A stretch of DNA of 64,000 nucleotides from UBA3792 sp045114775 (lineage in GTDB: Bacteria; Bacillota; Clostridia; Christensenellales; CAG-138): assembly GCA_045114775.1 (NCBI GenBank), contig JBGULC010000044.1, positions 1-64,000 of the forward strand. Reading direction: 5' to 3'. Positions within the stretch are counted from its first letter, which is position 1; each line of letters opens with the position of its first letter. The notes under the pieces were generated by a model. That model was given only the letters and a program-made list of their open reading frames with translations, was not told the origin of the DNA and did not search any database. This document shows, one piece after another, positions 59,441 through 64,000 of this stretch. The position numbers and the translations under genes are program-made.

Positions 59441-60877
59441 ATGGAACTTGCAGCTTTGATCCTCTCCGGCGCGTCGCTTCTTCTCGCGCTCGTCATTCTC
59501 GCCGTCCTGCTTCTTTCAAACAAGAAGGACGGACAGGCGGAGCTTCGTATGGAGATCAGCAGCACATTACAAGCGTTCGGGAAAACGATCTCGGACAATC
59601 AGCGCTCAGCATCCGAATCGCAGGACAAGCGCCTTTCGAGCATGGAGCAAAACAACGCGCTCGATTTTGAGCGTCTCAGAAAGTCCCAGGAGGACCGGAT
59701 CGGCTCGCTCGAACAGTCCAACGCGCAAAGGCTCGAATCTCTGCGCCGCTCGCAGGAGGATCGGATCGGCTCGCTCGAACAGTCCAACGCGCAAAGGCTC
59801 GAATCTCTGCGCCGCTCGCAGGAGGAGCGCATCGGGTCTCTGGAGCAGTCCAATGTACAGAAGCTGGAGCTGTTGCGCCGCTCGCAGGAGGAGCGTATAG
59901 GCTCGCTCGAAAAATCGAACGAGGCAAAGCTTGAGTCGATCCGTCAGGCGATGGAGAGCAAGCTTTCCGCGATCCAGACCGAGAACGCCGAAAAGCTCGA
60001 GAAGATGCAGAAAGTCGTCGACGAAAAGCTGGAAAAAACGCTGGAAAACCGCATTTCGGAGTCATTCAAGGTCGTGTCCAGTCAGCTCGAACAGGTCTAT
60101 AAGGGCCTCGGCGAAATGCAGAACGTCGCGGCGGGCGTCACCGATCTCAAAAAGGTCCTTTCGAACGTCAAAACGCGCGGCATTTTGGGTGAAGCGCAGC
60201 TTTCCGCGATTCTTTCCGAGATCCTGTCCCCCGAGCAGTACGCATGCGATATCGCGACCAAATCCGGCTCGCGCGATCGCGTGGAGTTTGCGATCCGGCT
60301 TCCCGGCGACGGCGAAACGCCGGTCTATCTTCCGATCGACGCAAAGTTCCCCGGCGAAACGTTTGCGCAGCTTCAGGATGCATACAATACCGGCGATCCG
60401 GCTGCGATTGATCAGGCGGCAAAGATGCTCGAAATCCGCCTGAAGGCCGAGGCAAAGGACATCCGGGACAAATACATCGACCCGCCGCACACGACCGATT
60501 TCGGGATCCTCTTCCTGCCCTTTGAAGGACTATACGCCGAAGCGGTCAATCGCGGGTTTATCGAAGAGCTGCAGCGGACGTATCGCATCAACGTGACCGG
60601 GCCGAGCACGATGGCTGCGTTTTTGAACAGTCTTCAGATGGGCTTCCGCACGCTTGCGATCCAGAAGCGTTCCGGCGAGGTCTGGCAGGTACTCGGCGCG
60701 GTCAAGACCGAATTCGAGAAGTTCGGCGACATTCTGAACCGTTCGCAGCAGAAGCTTCGTCAGGTCAACGACGAGCTTGATACGCTGATCGGCACCCGCA
60801 CCCGCGCGATCAACCGTAAGCTCAAGGACGTGGAACGGCTCGACGCGCCCGAAGCGGACAAGCTGCTGGACGCATAA
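59441..60877 (+). CDS. rmuC: RmuC-family DNA recombination protein with internal coiled-coil repeats
   Basis: Protein of 478 residues. One N-terminal membrane helix (about 4-24) is followed by a long coiled coil (about 30-210) and the RmuC nuclease-like domain (about 240-450), with LPGDGETPVYLPIDAKFPGE as the typical core. RmuC limits inversions at repeats in E. coli. The coiled coil here contains four 22-residue repeats (80-167), nearly identical at DNA level. AGGAGG precedes the ATG directly after yhhN. Confidence 0.93.
   Translation: MELAALILSGASLLLALVILAVLLLSNKKDGQAELRMEISSTLQAFGKTISDNQRSASESQDKRLSSMEQNNALDFERLRKSQEDRIGSLEQSNAQRLESLRRSQEDRIGSLEQSNAQRLESLRRSQEERIGSLEQSNVQKLELLRRSQEERIGSLEKSNEAKLESIRQAMESKLSAIQTENAEKLEKMQKVVDEKLEKTLENRISESFKVVSSQLEQVYKGLGEMQNVAAGVTDLKKVLSNVKTRGILGEAQLSAILSEILSPEQYACDIATKSGSRDRVEFAIRLPGDGETPVYLPIDAKFPGETFAQLQDAYNTGDPAAIDQAAKMLEIRLKAEAKDIRDKYIDPPHTTDFGILFLPFEGLYAEAVNRGFIEELQRTYRINVTGPSTMAAFLNSLQMGFRTLAIQKRSGEVWQVLGAVKTEFEKFGDILNRSQQKLRQVNDELDTLIGTRTRAINRKLKDVERLDAPEADKLLDA
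59678..59941 (+). repeat. rmuC: four 66-bp tandem repeats inside rmuC
   Basis: Units start at 59678, 59744, 59810 and 59876, each encoding RRSQEERIGSLEQSN-like coiled coil. Units 1 and 2 differ at only one of about 57 bases over most of their length; later units diverge more. A degenerate unit precedes them. Confidence 0.9.
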
Positions 60878-60970
60878 AAAGAGCTTCGTCTGCCGGAAGC
60901 AACAGCGGGTTGCTTGTGAGAACCGTTATTCCGCAGTATCATTTGTACAGAATCAAAAAGGAGCACGGGA

Positions 60971-61735
60971 ATGGAAACAAAAGATGTCATTTACGGATTG
61001 CGTACAAAGAACGGCTTTTCGCAGGATGAGCTTGCCGAAAAGGTCTTTGTGACACGACAGGCGGTGTCACGCTGGGAGAACGGCGAAACAGTGCCGAATA
61101 CCGAGACGCTGAAACTGCTCTCGAAGCTGTTTGACGTCTCGATCAATACGCTGCTCGGCTCGCCGCAAAAGCTGTACTGCCAGTGCTGCGGCATGCCGCT
61201 TGAAGACGAAATCATCGGCAAGGATGCGGACGGAGCGCCGAACGAAGCGTACTGCAAGTGGTGTTACGCAGACGGGACATACACGTACAGCAACATGGAC
61301 GATCTGATCGAGGTCTGTGTGCCGCACATGATAAAAGAAGGATTCTCGGAAGAACAGGCAAGAAGCTACATGAAGAATATACTTCCGCATCTGGATTACT
61401 GGAAACGGTACGAGGAGCTTTCCGACGACGGACAATTTGATGCGTTCAAGCAAAAGCTGATCGCAGAGATCAACGACTTGCACATCGAAGGCATGCCGAA
61501 ACTCACAAAGCTGAATGCGCTTGTCGGAAGCTATGTGAACCTTGCCTATCCGTTACCCTCAGGTGCGAGCGTAAAGTTTCTGAACGATCAGACGACCTAC
61601 CTCGGCAATCAGCTCGAATCCGAATCCGGCGGCGAACGCTGCTTCGGCGTCCTCGCAAACATGGACTTTATTCTGATCTGCACCTACGGGAAAGACGGCG
61701 CAAATCCGGAACTTGTCCTGTTCAAGAAACGGTAA
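60971..61735 (+). CDS. Xre regulator with C-terminal zinc-ribbon domain
   Basis: Protein of 254 residues. An N-terminal helix-turn-helix (about 5-62, AVSRWENGETVPN) is joined to a putative zinc-ribbon domain with cysteines at 70, 72, 73 and CKWC at 95-98, followed by VPHMIKEGFSEEQARSYM. That second part matches a family often found as a stand-alone zinc-ribbon protein. A C-terminal ~90-residue domain is unassigned. It may sense metal or redox state. AAGGAG precedes the ATG, and a terminator shared with the convergent Xre-TPR gene follows. Confidence 0.85.
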   Translation: METKDVIYGLRTKNGFSQDELAEKVFVTRQAVSRWENGETVPNTETLKLLSKLFDVSINTLLGSPQKLYCQCCGMPLEDEIIGKDADGAPNEAYCKWCYADGTYTYSNMDDLIEVCVPHMIKEGFSEEQARSYMKNILPHLDYWKRYEELSDDGQFDAFKQKLIAEINDLHIEGMPKLTKLNALVGSYVNLAYPLPSGASVKFLNDQTTYLGNQLESESGGERCFGVLANMDFILICTYGKDGANPELVLFKKR

Positions 61736-61752
61736 AGGAAGCAATACATGAA

Positions 61753-61781
61753 AAACGGCACGGTGTTTTACCGTGCCGTTT
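61753..61781. terminator. bidirectional terminator between two Xre regulator genes
   Basis: Twelve-base perfect stem AAACGGCACGGT/ACCGTGCCGTTT with a five-base loop, A/T-rich on both sides. Confidence 0.9.
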
Positions 61782-61795
61782 ATCGTTATACTCTG

Positions 61796-62815
61796 TCATG
61801 CCTGCAGCTTTTGGATCGCACGGACGACCTCGTCGCGTTCCTCGCCGGAGATGATACCCCATTCCTCCTTCATCAGGCGAATCTCTTCTTTGTAGGCAGC
61901 GATCGCGCCTTCTTTGTCGCCGAGGATCTCATAGATATGCGCGATGCTTCCTGCGCTGTCTATGAATTTCGGCGACGGCTGGATCTCCTGTCCTTTACGA
62001 TACCATTCGATAGCGCAGTCGTATTCCTGCCGCTGGGTGAAGATGTCTCCGAGGGTGAACGCGCAGCACCATTCCGTTTCCGCCATGGATTCAAGCGCCT
62101 TGATCTGCGCTTCGGCTTCGTCTTTCTCTCCTGCTGCCTCGGCGATCAGATAGCGGTACATCGGTACGCGGAAGGTTTCGTCGATCGCGGCGAGCTTTTT
62201 GAGCCATTCCCTTGCCTCTTTGAGTCTGCGGTCCGCGATCAGATTGTCAAGGAGCCACATATGCGCGGCGCGGTTATCCGTATTCTCCCGGCAGTAGTCG
62301 GCGTACCATTCGATCAGCGCGTGATGATTGCGGGACCCCCAATCGGGGATATAGCTGCCCCATGCCATTGCGAGCTCGCTGAGCGCTTCACGGTCGCCTT
62401 TCGTCTGTTCGACTGCAATCTTGCCGTGCTCGACCGCTAAAAGACAGTACTGTTCCGCCTGATGGTGATAGAGTTCGGTCAGAAGCAGCTCCGCTCTGCC
62501 TTTGTAAGCCGGGTTCTCCATGAACGCGTTGAGCTGTTTTTCAAGCTGCCGCTCCTCCGCCTCGTCGAACATGCCGCGGTCGTAGATGCGGTTCTCGATG
62601 CGTTCCATCTGCTGTTCCGGGTCCATCGCGAACAGCTGATCGATGCTGACGCCGAAATAGATCGCAATCTCCGGCAGAAGCTGCACATCCGGCACGCTGG
62701 TGCCGCATTCCCACTTGCTGACAGTCTGCGCGGTGACGTTCAGCGCGTTCGCCAGCGCTTCCTGTGTAAGCCCTCTGTCCATTCGCAGACGGCGGATTTC
62801 TTTTCCCATTTCCAT
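61796..62815 (-). CDS. Xre regulator with TPR-like C-terminal domain
   Basis: Protein of 339 residues. An N-terminal helix-turn-helix (about 5-60, LTQEALANALNVTAQTVSKW) is followed by about 270 residues of helical TPR-like repeats, for example LGDIFTQRQEYDCAIEWYRKG near the end. Such regulators can respond to peptides or partner proteins bound by the repeats, though no peptide gene is visible nearby. AGGAGG lies eight bases before the ATG. Confidence 0.85.
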   Translation of the reverse strand: MEMGKEIRRLRMDRGLTQEALANALNVTAQTVSKWECGTSVPDVQLLPEIAIYFGVSIDQLFAMDPEQQMERIENRIYDRGMFDEAEERQLEKQLNAFMENPAYKGRAELLLTELYHHQAEQYCLLAVEHGKIAVEQTKGDREALSELAMAWGSYIPDWGSRNHHALIEWYADYCRENTDNRAAHMWLLDNLIADRRLKEAREWLKKLAAIDETFRVPMYRYLIAEAAGEKDEAEAQIKALESMAETEWCCAFTLGDIFTQRQEYDCAIEWYRKGQEIQPSPKFIDSAGSIAHIYEILGDKEGAIAAYKEEIRLMKEEWGIISGEERDEVVRAIQKLQA

Positions 62816-62917
62816 TGTGTTGTCCTCCTGTTTTTGATGGATTCATCATAGCAGGTAAAAAGCGGAACTTCCAGCGACCGTCACGCGAGGCGACTCGCGC
62901 GTCGGTTGTATGACGGA

Positions 62918-64000
62918 TTATTTCGCGTACTTCTCGAACCAGTTCGTGATCTCGGTGAGGCGGCGGATGCGATGCAGTGGCTTTCCGGAGCGGGAAAGCT
63001 CGTGGTTTTCGCCGTGGAACAGGCAAAGACGCGCCGGCACGCCGCGATCGACCAGCGCCGCGTACATCTGCAATCCCTGATCGAGCGGACAGCGATAGTC
63101 CTCGTCCGAATGGATGAACAGCGTCGGCGTCCTGACGTTCTTCGCGTATTTCAAAGGGCTGTGCTCCCAGAGCTTCGCGTGATCTGTATAGAAATCCGCG
63201 TGATTCTGATCGCCGACAAAGTAGTAGCCGATATCGGAAATCCCGTTGAAGCTCAGCCAGTTCGAGATCGAACGCTGCGACGCGCAGCAGCAGAAGCGAT
63301 CCGTATGCCCGATGATCCAGTTCGTCATAAACCCGCCGTAGCTGCCGCCCGTTTCGCAAACGCGCGCGGGATCGATCGCGGGGTAGCGGCGCAGGACCTC
63401 CTCGCAGAAATCCATGAGGTTTCGATAATCCGTTTCGCCGTAGTGTCCCATGATGTCCGCAAACGCGTCTCCCCTGCCGTCCGAGCCCTTTGGGTTGCAG
63501 AAGAATACAAAGTAGCCGAGCCCCGCCCAGACCTGCATCTCGTGATAGAACACGGTTCCGTAGACCGTCTTGGGCCCACCGTGGATATCGAACACCGCGG
63601 GATATTTCTTTTCGGGATCGTAATCCTTCGGCTTCAGCACCCAGCCGTCGATCTTTAAGCCTTCGCTCATCACGGACACCGGCTCGCATTTTGCAACGTA
63701 GGTATCGTCGAAAGCGCCGTCGTTGAAGTGCGAAAGCTTTGTAAGCGCGCCGGTTTTCAGGTTCTTTGCGTAAAGCTCCTGTAAGGAACCCTCGTACAGC
63801 GAAATGAACAGCGCGTTTTCGTTTTCCGGATGGATCGCCACGGTGTCGATAGAGCCGATCTCCGTCGCGATCGGAACATTGTTCCCCATTAGGTCCAAAG
63901 CGTACAAATGCGAGCTCTCAAAGCGCGTGGTGATGTAATATAGCCGGTCGTTTAGGCCGATCATACTCTCCCCGCCGCCGTAGCGAACGTCGGATCCCAC
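62918..64000 (-). CDS. S9-family (prolyl oligopeptidase type) peptidase, partial
   Basis: The C-terminal 360 residues of a serine peptidase; the N-terminal part lies beyond the window edge. The visible part has the end of a beta-propeller (about 1-115) and the alpha/beta-hydrolase domain. The nucleophile is in GGSYGGFMT, the aspartate in HSDEDYRCP and the histidine in GENHEL. It matches acylaminoacyl-peptidase-like S9C enzymes that cleave short peptides. No signal peptide can be assessed. It is the first visible gene on the minus strand at this end. Confidence 0.9.
   Translation of the reverse strand: MGSDVRYGGGESMIGLNDRLYYITTRFESSHLYALDLMGNNVPIATEIGSIDTVAIHPENENALFISLYEGSLQELYAKNLKTGALTKLSHFNDGAFDDTYVAKCEPVSVMSEGLKIDGWVLKPKDYDPEKKYPAVFDIHGGPKTVYGTVFYHEMQVWAGLGYFVFFCNPKGSDGRGDAFADIMGHYGETDYRNLMDFCEEVLRRYPAIDPARVCETGGSYGGFMTNWIIGHTDRFCCCASQRSISNWLSFNGISDIGYYFVGDQNHADFYTDHAKLWEHSPLKYAKNVRTPTLFIHSDEDYRCPLDQGLQMYAALVDRGVPARLCLFHGENHELSRSGKPLHRIRRLTEITNWFEKYAK

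Noticed and set aside
59678..59941. Regular 66-bp repeats considered as a CRISPR-like array.
   Set aside because: The repeats are contiguous, lack spacers, keep one reading frame and encode coiled coil within rmuC.
62874..62903. Imperfect GC-rich inverted repeat between the S9 peptidase and Xre-TPR genes considered as a terminator.
   Set aside because: The stem has a mismatch and wobble pairs, and no T run follows directly on the minus strand.

Overview
The window looks like chromosome of an endospore-forming, moderately GC-rich member of the Clostridia (Firmicutes). The evidence is a dense set of spore genes (spoIIP, gpr, spoIVA, spoIIAA-spoIIAB-sigF, yqfC-yqfD), Firmicutes-type gene neighbourhoods (murB-rapZ-whiA, phoH-ybeY-cdd-era-yqzL-recO, scpA-scpB, DUF512-der-plsY), a perfect CIRCE operator before groES-groEL, and AGGAGG-type ribosome sites. 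Pyruvate phosphate dikinase and a GGGtGRT/IscU-like pair suit an anaerobe. The exact genus cannot be read from the sequence. I saw no tRNA, rRNA, CRISPR array, transposase or phage gene. The region is core chromosome rather than an island.

Layout. 0-8.3 kb: two acetyltransferase genes with gene debris around them, then the minus-strand run dnaE - rlmD - M3 oligopeptidase. 8.4-11.1 kb: asd-dapA-dapB (lysine/diaminopimelate). 11.1-14.5 kb: spoIVA, gpr and spoIIP, divergent from an ABC exporter. 16.4-18.7 kb: a DUF2975 / Xre / DUF4173 membrane module. 18.8-21.3 kb: M50 protease - scpA - scpB - dCMP deaminase. 21.4-29.8 kb: a catalytically broken D-Ala-D-Ala carboxypeptidase homologue, then a seven-gene operon murB-rapZ-whiA-methyltransferase-hslO-TPR-rlmL-like. 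29.8-32.4 kb: an exported solute-binding-like protein divergent from spoIIA. 32.4-38.4 kb: DUF512-der-plsY and ppdK. 38.5-43.5 kb: yqfC-yqfD-phoH-ybeY-cdd-era-yqzL-recO. 43.6-47.7 kb: a dockerin/metallophosphatase-like secreted protein and groES-groEL. 48-54 kb: rpsT, rqcH, rdgB, a phosphodiesterase and two tandem D,D-carboxypeptidases. 54-64 kb: NlpC/P60 hydrolase, DUF2804, a zinc-ribbon membrane protein, the GGGtGRT/IscU-like operon, YhhN, RmuC, two Xre regulators and a partial S9 peptidase.

The genes combine housekeeping (replication, ribosome biogenesis and rescue, GTPases, chaperones, envelope synthesis) with the engulfment and forespore steps of sporulation. Sigma-F and its regulators, SpoIIP, GPR, the SpoIVA coat base and YqfC/YqfD are all present. 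Expression layout is very compact: ATGA overlaps are common and convergent genes end on top of each other.

The most unusual features are regulatory. Four genes (ABC exporter, M50 protease, murB, DUF512) share one geometry: a -35 box, a 17-bp spacer, a -10 box, six bases, then ATG, with no clear Shine-Dalgarno site. This predicts leaderless mRNAs. Several initiation regions sit inside hairpins (spoIIP, NlpC/P60, the dead carboxypeptidase). A candidate forespore promoter for gpr would start transcription inside the spoIVA terminator stem. Two predicted pseudoenzymes (S11 peptidase and dockerin-metallophosphatase) and the GGGtGRT/IscU-like pair are the best protein-level leads.
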